DNA of 55,137 nt, from the NCBI GenBank assembly GCA_049609065.1, contig JBMYYE010000002.1:1-55137 (forward strand). The letters are read 5' to 3'. Under the pieces are notes generated by a model. It ran no database searches. It saw only the letters and a list, made by a program, of their open reading frames with translations, and was not told the DNA's origin. Origin of the DNA: JBMYYE01 sp049609065 (GTDB lineage: Bacteria > Pseudomonadota > Alphaproteobacteria > Rhodobacterales > Rhodobacteraceae). This document shows, piece by piece, positions 33,832-41,720 of the stretch; position 1 is the first letter of the stretch, and each line of letters begins with the position of its first letter. Made by a program: the position numbers and the translations under genes.

Positions 33832-33935
33832 CAAAATCCGAGCGTATTTTTTTCAGTTGGGCGTTCAGGCATCCCATCCGCGCCACAAGACGCAACAAAG
33901 ATGACCATCCCCAAAAGGGCAAATAACCGCTTCAT
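33831..33935 (-). CDS. LptM-like small lipoprotein (34 residues)
   Basis: A very short gene: MKRLFALLGMVIFV, then the lipobox VASC (cysteine 17), then a short polar tail of 17 residues (GADGMPERPTEKNTLGF). The ATG overlaps the argH stop in ATGA, and the stop overlaps the next ATG in TGATG. Small lipoproteins with a CGxDGxPxRP-like tail sit between argH and lysA in related bacteria; in E. coli the comparable protein LptM (YifL), encoded near lysA/dapF, helps mature the LPS transporter LptD. The link to LptM is inference from position, size and lipobox. Confidence 0.75.
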   Translation of the reverse strand: MKRLFALLGMVIFVASCGADGMPERPTEKNTLGF

Positions 33936-35323
33936 GATAAAATGTCCTTCCAGCGTGCGACTTGCAAGCGCACCTGATCGGGGGCCGTGCCGCCATAACT
34001 CTGACGGCTCGACACGGAGTTGTGCACGCCAAGGACATTAAACACATCCTCTGTGATATCGGCACAGACAGTCTGCATATCCGTGAGGCTCAATTCAGGC
34101 AAATCGCATCCTTTGCCTTCTGCCATCGCAACCAAAGAACCCGTCACGTGATGGGCATCACGAAACGGCATGTTCAACACACGCACGCACCAATCCGCGA
34201 GGTCCGTGGCCGTTGAAAACCCGCTCGCTGCCGCGGCTTCAAGCTCAGGCCGGTTGGCGGTCATGTCTTTGACCATGCCTTCCATCGCGGCAAGCGCCAC
34301 CATGAGGTTATCGGCCGCGTCAAACACTTGTTCTTTGTCTTCTTGCATGTCTTTGGAATAGGCCAGCGGCAGACCTTTCATCACGGTGAAAAGCCCAACC
34401 GTTGCCCCCAAAATTCGCCCGATTTTGGCACGGATCAATTCCGCCGCATCTGGGTTTTTCTTCTGTGGCATAATAGAGGACCCAGTCGAGAAACGATCAG
34501 AAAGCGTCACGAATTTAAACTGCGCCGATGACCAAATCACGAGTTCCTCTGCAAAGCGGCTTAAATGCATCGCAAGGATGGACGCGGATGATAGAAACTC
34601 GAGCGCAAAATCACGGTCCGCAACCGCATCAAGTGAGTTGGCCGTAGGGCGATCAAAGCCCAAGGCTTCTGCCGTCATCACCCGATCAATCGGGAAAGAC
34701 GTCCCCGCAAGAGCAGCCGACCCTAAAGGGCATTCGTTCATGCGCGCGCGCGCGTCTTTGAACCGTGACAAATCACGGCCAAGCATTTCCACATAGGCCA
34801 TCATATGGTGGCCCCATGTCACGGGCTGCGCCGTTTGGAGATGGGTGAAACCCGGCATGATGCTCTCGGCTTCGGCTTCGGCTTGGGTTAAAAGCGCATG
34901 GATAAGGGCTTCGATCCCGCCAATGGCTGCATCCATTTGATCCCGCACCCAGAGTTTAAAATCGGTTGCGACCTGATCATTGCGCGAACGCGCCGTATGA
35001 AGCCGCCCCGCGGGCGTGCCAACGATGTCTTTTAGCCGCGCTTCAACATTCATGTGAATGTCTTCAAGAGCCGTGGAAAATTCAAAGGTGCCGCCTTGAA
35101 TTTCACCCAAAACCTGCGCAAGGCCTGCTTGGATTTCTTTGGCATCTTCTGGTGTGATGATCCCCACGGCTGCAAGCATCTTAGAATGCGCAACGGAGCC
35201 TCGAATGTCTTGGTCTGCCATGCGTTTATCAAAGCCGATGGAGGCGTTAATCGCCTCCATAATGGCATCAGGTCCCGCCGCGAAGCGTCCGCCCCACATC
35301 GCATTCGAAGATTTATCAGTCAT
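33932..35323 (-). CDS. argH: Argininosuccinate lyase
   Basis: A 463-residue enzyme of the fumarase/aspartase superfamily that makes arginine and fumarate. The superfamily signature GSSIMPQKKNPD is intact, as are HTARSRNDQV and TAQPVTWGHH. First gene of the coupled operon argH-lipoprotein-DUF2834-lysA; the stop overlaps the next ATG by 4 bases. The 262-base gap upstream to the divergent EAL gene is AT-rich. Confidence 0.97.
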   Translation of the reverse strand: MTDKSSNAMWGGRFAAGPDAIMEAINASIGFDKRMADQDIRGSVAHSKMLAAVGIITPEDAKEIQAGLAQVLGEIQGGTFEFSTALEDIHMNVEARLKDIVGTPAGRLHTARSRNDQVATDFKLWVRDQMDAAIGGIEALIHALLTQAEAEAESIMPGFTHLQTAQPVTWGHHMMAYVEMLGRDLSRFKDARARMNECPLGSAALAGTSFPIDRVMTAEALGFDRPTANSLDAVADRDFALEFLSSASILAMHLSRFAEELVIWSSAQFKFVTLSDRFSTGSSIMPQKKNPDAAELIRAKIGRILGATVGLFTVMKGLPLAYSKDMQEDKEQVFDAADNLMVALAAMEGMVKDMTANRPELEAAAASGFSTATDLADWCVRVLNMPFRDAHHVTGSLVAMAEGKGCDLPELSLTDMQTVCADITEDVFNVLGVHNSVSSRQSYGGTAPDQVRLQVARWKDILS

Positions 35324-35424
35324 ATCACCGTCTCATATCTAGATTTCCAAACCCGTATACGCCCGCGAAACGGATCGTGCAATTGCCCGCACAGGCATTT
35401 TGTCGATGCATTCGATTTAGCTAA

Positions 35425-35456
35425 ATCTGAAAATAAATTACAAAATAATTTCAGAT
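35425..35456. repeat. Inverted repeat in the AT-rich argH/EAL intergenic region
   Basis: Perfect 8-base arms ATCTGAAA and TTTCAGAT with a 16-base AT-rich spacer. A nearby further copy of AATTTCAG (35473-35480) repeats part of the right arm. It could be a regulator site shared by argH and the EAL gene. No known motif is recognised. Confidence 0.35.
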
Positions 35457-35544
35457 CATGTTTTTTGCATTAATTTCAGCATCTTAAAAACATATTTCAA
35501 TCGATAAAATTTGAACAAAAAGGAAACATTAAGCTTCCTTCAAC

Positions 35545-35575
35545 CCTTGTGGCGTCACCGTGACGCTGTACAAGG
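35545..35575 (+). promoter_or_regulatory. 5' hairpin covering the ribosome site of the EAL gene
   Basis: Inner perfect arms GCGTCAC/GTGACGC (35552-35566, one-base centre) are extended by outer CCTTGT/ACAAGG (35545-35550 and 35570-35575). The right outer arm contains AAGG of the probable Shine-Dalgarno AAGGTGG, 7 bases before the ATG at 35585. If formed in RNA it would hide the ribosome site. A smaller AAGGAA/TTCCTT hairpin lies just upstream (35520-35540). Confidence 0.45.
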
Positions 35576-35584
35576 TGGAAAACA

Positions 35585-36415
35585 ATGTCGATTCGAGAAA
35601 TATTTAGTCCAGAAAATGAACCTGATAACCCGCTCGATTTCGCAATTGCGGAAAAGAAGCGGCGTATATTGCAAGTTGTCCAAGATGCGCTTTTACACAA
35701 GCGTGTGCAATTGGCCTATCAACCTATTGTGAAATCCTCAAATCCGACAGTGCCCGCCTACTACGAAGGGCTCATTCGTATCCAAAACGATGCTGGGCAG
35801 GTCATTTCGGCCAAACACTTTATCGAAACCATCGAAGATACCGAATTCGGGCGCGTCATTGACTGCCTATCACTGGAATTGGGACTAAAGGCGCTAAGGA
35901 TCAGCCCCGATTTGCGCCTTGCAATCAATATGTCCGCAAAATCAATTGGCCATGTGCGTTGGATTGAAACCCTTGATGATGCTCTGACCAATAGTCCAGA
36001 AATCGCCAATCGTTTAATTTTGGAAATCACCGAAAGCTCCGCCATGGAGAACCCCGAACTGGTCGTTAGTTTCATGGATCACGTGCATCAATATGGGGTG
36101 ACCTTTGCGTTGGATGATTTTGGATCTGGGCAAACCTGTTTTAGATATTTGCGCGATTTCTTCTTCGATATCCTAAAGATTGATAAGGACTTCATACAAG
36201 GCGTTCACAACAACGCAGACAATCAAGTACTCACACAGGCGCTCATTGGGATTGCCCAAAGCTTTGATATTTTCACAGTTGCTGAAGGCGTCGAAACCCA
36301 AGAGGACGCAAATTATCTCATCGGGGCTGGTATAGACTGTATGCAAGGCTACTACTTCGGGCGACCAAATCTAACCCCCCCTTGGCACTCCAATTATGAA
36401 CGTCAACGAGCCTGA
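35585..36415 (+). CDS. EAL-domain cyclic-di-GMP phosphodiesterase
   Basis: A 276-residue protein that is almost only an EAL domain, with a short N-terminal helix and no sensor or membrane part. Catalytic residues look complete: Glu61 (EGL in place of EAL), Asn115, Glu147, DDFGSG at 177-182, Lys198 and Glu234/Glu237, ending in MQGYYFGRP. Such proteins hydrolyse c-di-GMP to pGpG, lowering biofilm signalling. It is divergent from argH and about 90 bases before phaA, so it may be linked to the PHB genes or independent. Active status is inferred from residues. Confidence 0.88.
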   Translation: MSIREIFSPENEPDNPLDFAIAEKKRRILQVVQDALLHKRVQLAYQPIVKSSNPTVPAYYEGLIRIQNDAGQVISAKHFIETIEDTEFGRVIDCLSLELGLKALRISPDLRLAINMSAKSIGHVRWIETLDDALTNSPEIANRLILEITESSAMENPELVVSFMDHVHQYGVTFALDDFGSGQTCFRYLRDFFFDILKIDKDFIQGVHNNADNQVLTQALIGIAQSFDIFTVAEGVETQEDANYLIGAGIDCMQGYYFGRPNLTPPWHSNYERQRA

Positions 36416-36433
36416 GGCATCGTGACGGTTGCG

Positions 36434-36444
36434 CTGCAGCGCAG
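36434..36444. promoter_or_regulatory. PhaR-type operator candidate upstream of phaA
   Basis: The sequence CTGC-AGC-GCAG fits the CTGC-N3-GCAG motif reported for PhaR, the PHB-responsive repressor of Paracoccus and Rhodobacter. It overlaps a 14-base perfect palindrome (36430-36443) and lies 60 bases before the phaA ATG. Binding is inferred; phaR itself is not in the window. Confidence 0.5.
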
Positions 36445-36503
36445 AAAATCCTACCGTAAGTTCGGAACATATGAAAATTTGAACGAACTGGGAAGGAAAT
36501 CTC

Positions 36504-37679
36504 ATGACCAATGTGGTTATTGCCTCCGCCGCACGGACACCCGTCGGCAGCTTTAGCGGCTCTTTTGCCAACACACCTGCACACGATCTTGGCGCGCATA
36601 TCCTCAAAGCGATTGTCGAACGTGCTGGCATCAATGCCAGCGAAGTTTCCGAAACGATCCTTGGACAGGTCTTGTCCGCAGGACAAGGCCAAAACCCTGC
36701 ACGCCAAGCCCATATCAATGCAGGCTACGCAAATGAAAGCTCCGCATGGGGCATCAACCAAGTCTGTGGGTCTGGTCTTCGCGCTGTGGCTCTTGGCGCA
36801 CAGCATATTCTTCTTGGGGACGCCGATATCGTTGCTGCGGGAGGACAAGAAAATATGTCCCTTTCTCCACATGTGGCGCATCTTCGTGCAGGTCATAAAA
36901 TGGGCGATATGAAATTCATCGACACCATGATCAAAGACGGTCTTTGGGATGCATTTAATGGCTACCATATGGGGATCACCGCAGAAAATGTTGCAAAACA
37001 GTGGGATATTTCCCGCGACATGCAAGATGAGTTTGCGGTTGCATCGCAAAACAAAGCGGAAGCCGCACAAAACGCAGGCAAATTCGCCGATGAAATCGCC
37101 GCCTTTACCGTTAAAACACGCAAAGGGGACATCATTGTAGATAAGGATGAATACATCCGCCACGGCGCCACAATGGAATCCATGCAAAAATTGCGCCCCG
37201 CATTCGACCGCGAAGGCTCCGTCACGGCTGCGAACGCCTCCGGCATCAACGATGGTGCGGCCGCTGTGTTGCTCATGAGTGCGGACAATGCCGACAAACG
37301 TGGGATCCAGCCAATGGCACGCATCGCATCCTATGCCACCGCAGGGCTTGACCCATCGATCATGGGTGTTGGACCAATTCATGCATCCCAAAAAGCGCTC
37401 GCCAAAGCGGGCTGGAAAGCATCCGATCTCGATCTTGTGGAAGCCAACGAAGCCTTCGCCGCGCAAGCCTGCGCAGTGAATAAGGACATGGATTGGGATC
37501 CTGCAATTGTGAATGTAAACGGCGGGGCAATCGCCATTGGTCATCCAATTGGGGCCTCTGGCTGTCGTATCCTCAATACACTTCTTTTTGAAATGCAGCG
37601 CCGTGATGCCAAGAAGGGTCTTGCGACATTGTGTATCGGCGGGGGCATGGGGGTTGCTCTTTGTGTTGAACGCGACTAG
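36504..37679 (+). CDS. phaA: Acetyl-CoA acetyltransferase (beta-ketothiolase)
   Basis: A 391-residue biosynthetic thiolase that condenses two acetyl-CoA into acetoacetyl-CoA for polyhydroxybutyrate. The nucleophile Cys88 (NQVCGSG), His347 (GGAIAIGHPIG) and Cys377 (CIGGGMG) are all present. GGGAAGGAAA precedes the ATG. phaB follows 77 bases downstream after a strong hairpin; no phaC is in the window. Confidence 0.96.
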   Translation: MTNVVIASAARTPVGSFSGSFANTPAHDLGAHILKAIVERAGINASEVSETILGQVLSAGQGQNPARQAHINAGYANESSAWGINQVCGSGLRAVALGAQHILLGDADIVAAGGQENMSLSPHVAHLRAGHKMGDMKFIDTMIKDGLWDAFNGYHMGITAENVAKQWDISRDMQDEFAVASQNKAEAAQNAGKFADEIAAFTVKTRKGDIIVDKDEYIRHGATMESMQKLRPAFDREGSVTAANASGINDGAAAVLLMSADNADKRGIQPMARIASYATAGLDPSIMGVGPIHASQKALAKAGWKASDLDLVEANEAFAAQACAVNKDMDWDPAIVNVNGGAIAIGHPIGASGCRILNTLLFEMQRRDAKKGLATLCIGGGMGVALCVERD

Positions 37680-37689
37680 TAAAGGATTG

Positions 37690-37712
37690 GGCGCGCAATA
37701 ATATTGCGCGCC
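37690..37712 (+). promoter_or_regulatory. Strong hairpin between phaA and phaB
   Basis: Perfect 10-bp arms GGCGCGCAAT/ATTGCGCGCC with a 3-base loop (AAT), 10 bases after the phaA stop and 44 before the phaB ATG. The following TTGTAACAAAAA is a poor T tract, so partial termination or an mRNA stabiliser that sets the phaA:phaB ratio is more likely than a full terminator. Confidence 0.6.
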
Positions 37713-37756
37713 TTGTAACAAAAATGTAATTTACATACCTTGAGGAGGAAGTGTTT

Positions 37757-38479
37757 ATGTCTCGGATTGCACTCGTAACTGGTGGCTCACGCGGTATTGG
37801 AGCCGCTATTTCAAAAGCTCTAAAAGAGGCTGGTTATACTGTCGCCGCAAACTACGCAGGCAATGACGAAGCGGCCGCAACATTCACCGCAGAAACTGGC
37901 ATCAAAACCTATAAATGGTCCGTTGCCGATTACGATGGCTGCGCCGAAGGCATCAAACAAGTCGAAGCCGACCTTGGCCCAATTGACATTTTGGTCAATA
38001 ATGCGGGTATCACACGTGATGCGCCGTTCCATAAAATGACCAAAGAACAATGGGATCAGGTAATCGACACCAACCTTTCTGGTGTTTTTAACATGACACA
38101 CCCAATTTGGCCTGGCATGCGCGAACGTAAGTTTGGCCGCATCGTAACGATCAGTTCCATCAATGGCCAAAAAGGGCAATTCGCACAGGTAAACTATGCC
38201 GCATCCAAAGCTGGCGACCTCGGCATCACCAAATCACTGGCACAAGAAGGCGCGCGCTTTGGTATTACCGCAAACGCAGTCTGCCCTGGTTATATTGGCA
38301 CAGAAATGGTGATGGCCGTTCCTGAAAAGGTTCGCGAATCGATCATCAGTCAAATTCCAGCGGGTCGCCTCGGCACACCAGAAGAAATCGCACGCTGTGT
38401 GACGTTCCTTGTGTCTGATGACGCAGAATTCATCAACGGCTCCACCATTTCCGCAAATGGGGCACAATTCTTCGTCTAA
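37757..38479 (+). CDS. phaB: Acetoacetyl-CoA reductase
   Basis: A 240-residue short-chain dehydrogenase that reduces acetoacetyl-CoA to (R)-3-hydroxybutyryl-CoA with NADPH. Cofactor motif GGSRGIG at 9-15, NNAG at 81-84, catalytic Tyr147 and Lys151 (YAASK). I use the ATG at 37757, with a GAGGAGG site at 37742-37748; the GTG at 37751 is less likely. A strong terminator follows the stop. Confidence 0.95.
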   Translation: MSRIALVTGGSRGIGAAISKALKEAGYTVAANYAGNDEAAATFTAETGIKTYKWSVADYDGCAEGIKQVEADLGPIDILVNNAGITRDAPFHKMTKEQWDQVIDTNLSGVFNMTHPIWPGMRERKFGRIVTISSINGQKGQFAQVNYAASKAGDLGITKSLAQEGARFGITANAVCPGYIGTEMVMAVPEKVRESIISQIPAGRLGTPEEIARCVTFLVSDDAEFINGSTISANGAQFFV

Positions 38480-38496
38480 ACCTCATTCAACTTGAA

Positions 38497-38541
38497 CCTC
38501 AAATTAAAGCCGCTCATAATTGAGCGGCTTTAATTTTGAGG
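38497..38541 (+). terminator. Terminator of phaB, overlapping the ribosome site of the next gene
   Basis: CCTCAAATTAAAGCCGCTCA pairs with TGAGCGGCTTTAATTTTGAGG around a 4-base loop (TAAT), with one bulged T, about a 20-bp stem with a T-rich right side. It lies 17 bases after the phaB stop. Its last bases GAGG (38538-38541) are the likely Shine-Dalgarno of the EamA gene at 38548. Confidence 0.85.
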
Positions 38542-38547
38542 ATGACC

Positions 38548-39417
38548 ATGTCACGTATTCAGGCCACATATATCGGTTGCATGGCAATACTCCTATGGGC
38601 CCTTTTGGCGCTCTTCACCTCATTTTCGGCACCTATCCCCCCCTTTCAGCTCACCGCGCTATCCTTTGGAATAGGCACCACCGTCAGCATTTTGTGGGCA
38701 ATAAAATCAGGAACGATCACACGAATTTTCAATGTCCGCCCGGCTCCTCTCATTCTTGGAACACTTGGCCTCTTTGGATATCACGCCTTATATTTTGCGG
38801 CGTTACGCCTCGCGCCAGAAGCCGAAGCTGGGCTCATCGCCTATCTATGGCCATTATTAATTGTTCTGATGTCTGGGCTTCTACCTGACGAAAAGCTCCG
38901 GTTTTTGCATGTGTTTGGGGCTGTGATCAGCTTTGCGGGCACCGCGCTTTTGCTCTCGGGAAAAGGGCTGGCTTTTGAAAGTGGTAATGTTTGGGGATAT
39001 ATTTTTGCGTTTCTTTGCGCATTCACATGGTCAAGCTATTCCGTTTTGGCGCGAAAGTGGTCGGACACTCCAACAGAAAGCGTCATTTTATTTTGCGCGC
39101 TGACCGCACTTTTATCTACTGGGGCGCATTTTGCGTTTGAAGACACGGTTATCCCCACAAAAACCGTACCCTGGTTGGCCGTCATTGGCCTTGGTATAGG
39201 GCCCGTCGGTGCAGCGTTTTACACTTGGGATATCGGAGTAAAGCACGGTGATTTTCAGCTTCTTGGCGTGCTGTCATATGCAGCACCCCTCCTTTCTACC
39301 TTAGTCTTGCTTGCGACTGGAATCGCAAAACCGACAATCGCGATTTTGGGCGCTGCAGTGTTAATCACACTCGGGGCTGGGATTGCCGCCCTCGGCAGCA
39401 AATCCCAAAAAAATTAG
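38548..39417 (+). CDS. EamA/DMT-superfamily permease
   Basis: A 289-residue inner-membrane protein with about ten hydrophobic helices in two EamA repeats, as in metabolite exporters such as YddG and RhtA. The substrate cannot be told. I start at the ATG at 38548, six bases after GAGG; ATG 38542 and a TTG at 38536 are in frame but would sit on the ribosome site. The stop overlaps the DUF465 stop by 4 bases (TTAG). Confidence 0.85.
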   Translation: MSRIQATYIGCMAILLWALLALFTSFSAPIPPFQLTALSFGIGTTVSILWAIKSGTITRIFNVRPAPLILGTLGLFGYHALYFAALRLAPEAEAGLIAYLWPLLIVLMSGLLPDEKLRFLHVFGAVISFAGTALLLSGKGLAFESGNVWGYIFAFLCAFTWSSYSVLARKWSDTPTESVILFCALTALLSTGAHFAFEDTVIPTKTVPWLAVIGLGIGPVGAAFYTWDIGVKHGDFQLLGVLSYAAPLLSTLVLLATGIAKPTIAILGAAVLITLGAGIAALGSKSQKN

Positions 39418-39578
39418 TGATCGAGGCGTTCAATTTCCTCTTTGAGCTTGAGCTTTTGCTTCTTCAACTCTGCAATCGCAAGCGGATCAGCCGCTGGACT
39501 TCGCTGTGCCATTTCCACTTCATTTGAGAGGTGCTGATGCTTCCGACGAAGTTCACTTACATGCGCTGATACTGTCAT
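39414..39578 (-). CDS. DUF465 (YdcH-like) small protein
   Basis: A 54-residue, mostly helical charged protein (HVSELRRKHQHLSNEVE, then LKKQKLKLKEEIERL) that fits the DUF465 family of short coiled-coil proteins of unknown role. I use the ATG at 39578; an in-frame extension to 39656 has no family support. Its stop overlaps the EamA gene's stop. Confidence 0.8.
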   Translation of the reverse strand: MTVSAHVSELRRKHQHLSNEVEMAQRSPAADPLAIAELKKQKLKLKEEIERLDH

Positions 39579-39689
39579 TTGAATTTTACCTTTCACTGAG
39601 TTGTGTAAAGGAATTGCACCACAGAACATTGGCCGTGTCACGACGCAGTGCAGCAAAAATCATTAAAATGGCGGATTTCTTCCGGTTGC

Positions 39690-40457
39690 CTATTTTGTAG
39701 GTAAGATAAGCGCCTGACCACCACGCAAAACGCCTCGGATCATCGGCGTGTAACTTTCACGATCCTCGGTGTGCTTTTGGCCTTCATGCATGATGATAGG
39801 TGCATTGAGCGTAAAATCGGCATTTGAGCCTTTGATCGCTCTGACCAACACCCGATTCGCGTGCGCATTCATGCGCGGTGCAATGGGTTGCACCAAGACG
39901 CCACCAACACGGTCATCAAACGCGCCCAACACATCAGGTAAGCGTAAGATATCTTGTACAATCGCCAGCTGCCCTTTGGGCTTCAACCGTTTGATCGCCG
40001 CATCCATCCATTGGCGCAAATCAACCGTTTCTCCGAGCGCCGTTTCACGCCCCGCATCAGGCGCAGATGTCCCGCGCCGCCGATCATAATAGGGTGGATT
40101 TGCAATCACATGGTCAAAGCTTTGCCCCCGAAGATCCGCTGGCATCCGCGTCAGATCCCCAACATGCACATCAAACGTGATCTTGTTTGCCGCGGCATTT
40201 TCAACCGCAAGCGCCGCGTAATCGGCCTGCAATTCGAGCCCCGTCAACCGAAGGCCTTGCACACGCGTCGCGAGACAAAAGCTCGCCGTGCCCACACCGC
40301 ACCCCAGTTCCAGCACCGATTGCCCAGATTTTGCCGCAACAAAAGCAGCCAATAAAACAGGATCCACCCCTGCCCGGTATCCCGTTTTGGGTTGACATAT
40401 TGTCAGCCGCCCATCCAAAAACGCGTCTTGACTGATCTCAAGCTCCGGCATGGTCAT
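39690..40457 (-). CDS. TrmN6/YfiC-like SAM-dependent N6-adenine methyltransferase
   Basis: A 255-residue methyltransferase. SAM motif VLELGCGVGTASFCLA and the adenine-methylase motif IANPPYYDRR are clear. In E. coli the related YfiC (TrmN6) methylates A37 of tRNA1(Val); this fits the fold, but the substrate is not proved. It starts at an ATGA that overlaps the DUF2007 stop; an in-frame ATG 6 bases later is possible. The promoter is probably upstream of DUF2007. Confidence 0.78.
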   Translation of the reverse strand: MTMPELEISQDAFLDGRLTICQPKTGYRAGVDPVLLAAFVAAKSGQSVLELGCGVGTASFCLATRVQGLRLTGLELQADYAALAVENAAANKITFDVHVGDLTRMPADLRGQSFDHVIANPPYYDRRRGTSAPDAGRETALGETVDLRQWMDAAIKRLKPKGQLAIVQDILRLPDVLGAFDDRVGGVLVQPIAPRMNAHANRVLVRAIKGSNADFTLNAPIIMHEGQKHTEDRESYTPMIRGVLRGGQALILPTK

Positions 40458-40675
40458 TGCTGTTCTGCAATTTCAATTTCATTGTCGCGCATCACTTGGC
40501 AGGCGATAAAATAGTCTTGATCGCGCACCATAAGCCGTTTTTGAAAAATCCCAATTGACCCTTCAAGAATGCTCATGTTTACGTCCATTTCAAAGCAGTC
40601 TATATCTTCGCCTCGAAGCAACGCTGTTGCAAATGCATGAACCGTCGGATCATTGGTTTTGATGAGTTCTTTCAT
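40454..40675 (-). CDS. DUF2007 family protein
   Basis: A 73-residue protein starting MKELIKTNDPTVHAFA; the LLRGEDIDCFEMDVNMS and MVRDQDYFIACQVM stretches match the DUF2007 (putative signal-transducing) fold, which is ferredoxin-like and of unknown function. ATG at 40675; a longer frame to 40738 would overlap the divergent polyprenyl synthase start. Coupled to the methyltransferase gene by a 4-base overlap. Confidence 0.72.
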   Translation of the reverse strand: MKELIKTNDPTVHAFATALLRGEDIDCFEMDVNMSILEGSIGIFQKRLMVRDQDYFIACQVMRDNEIEIAEQQ

Positions 40676-40730
40676 AGGGGCAAGATATGAACCGGCCACC
40701 ACTTTGTCTAGGCCGCTTGGGAGAATTGAG

Positions 40731-41720
40731 ATGGACAAATCACAAAAACCTGTTGAGGTTCTAAGCGCCTATCTAAGCGACGATTTGGACAAGGTTGGCA
40801 CATTAATCCAAGAGCGCATGCGCTCTAAAAATGCGCCGCGCATCCCCGAAGTCACGGCACATCTCGTGAATGCAGGTGGGAAACGCTTGCGCCCGATGCT
40901 CACTTTGGCCTCTGCGGCCATTTGCGGCTATGGTGGCCCCTATCATATCCACCTCGCGGCAACGGTTGAATTCATTCACACCGCAACGCTTTTACATGAT
41001 GATGTGGTGGACGAAAGCGGTCAGCGCCGCGGACGCCCAACGGCCAATCTTCTTTGGGATAATAAATCAAGCATCCTCGTCGGGGATTACCTTTTCTCAC
41101 GGTCGTTCCAGTTGATGGTGGAAACGGGATCCATCCGCGTGTTGGATATTTTGGCCAATGCATCAGCCACCATTGCAGAAGGCGAAGTCCTTCAACTGAC
41201 CGCCGCAGAAAATATCGAAACGGATGAGGCCACCTATATCCAAGTCGTGAAAGGCAAAACCGCAGCACTTTTCGCCGCCGCCATGGAAGTTGGTGGGGAA
41301 ATTTCAGGGGTCGATGAGGCCACCAAACGTGCGCTTTGGGATTTTGGCGATGCGCTCGGGGTGAGCTTTCAAATCGTTGATGACCTCTTGGATTATACGG
41401 GCACCGATGCGACCGGCAAAAATATCGGTGATGATTTCCGCGAACGCAAACTGACACCCCCCGTGATTAAAGCCATCGCCAACGCGACGGACGAAGAGCG
41501 CGCCTTTTGGACCCGCGTTATTGAAAAGGGTGATCAGCGTGACGGGGACCTCGAACATGCATTGGCGCTTTTTGCAAAATATGACACGCTAGGCGCCACG
41601 CGCAAGGATGCAATCCACTGGTCCGATATCGCGAAAGAGGCGCTCAACGCGTTGCCCGAACACCCTCTTCGGGACACTCTAAGCGACATCGCGGATTACG
41701 TGGTCGAACGCATCCTTTAA
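40731..41720 (+). CDS. ispB: Polyprenyl diphosphate synthase (octa/decaprenyl)
   Basis: A 329-residue trans-prenyltransferase that builds the ubiquinone side chain. The two aspartate-rich motifs are DDVVD at 90-94 and DDLLD at about 217-221, with GGKRLRPML at 49-57. Chain length (octa- or decaprenyl) cannot be fixed from sequence alone; Rhodobacterales make mainly Q10. The ATG at 40731 follows a GGGAGA site; the longer frame from 40653 is rejected. Its stop abuts ispE on the other strand with no gap. Confidence 0.93.
   Translation: MDKSQKPVEVLSAYLSDDLDKVGTLIQERMRSKNAPRIPEVTAHLVNAGGKRLRPMLTLASAAICGYGGPYHIHLAATVEFIHTATLLHDDVVDESGQRRGRPTANLLWDNKSSILVGDYLFSRSFQLMVETGSIRVLDILANASATIAEGEVLQLTAAENIETDEATYIQVVKGKTAALFAAAMEVGGEISGVDEATKRALWDFGDALGVSFQIVDDLLDYTGTDATGKNIGDDFRERKLTPPVIKAIANATDEERAFWTRVIEKGDQRDGDLEHALALFAKYDTLGATRKDAIHWSDIAKEALNALPEHPLRDTLSDIADYVVERIL

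Noticed and set aside
36318..37721. 467-residue open frame on the minus strand over phaA
   Set aside because: It is antisense to a clear thiolase with intact active-site residues, is rich in Cys/His/Gly from reversed codons, and shows no family features.
40653..40730. Longer start for the polyprenyl synthase
   Set aside because: The extra 26 residues do not resemble the family and overlap the divergent DUF2007 start; GGGAGA supports the ATG at 40731.
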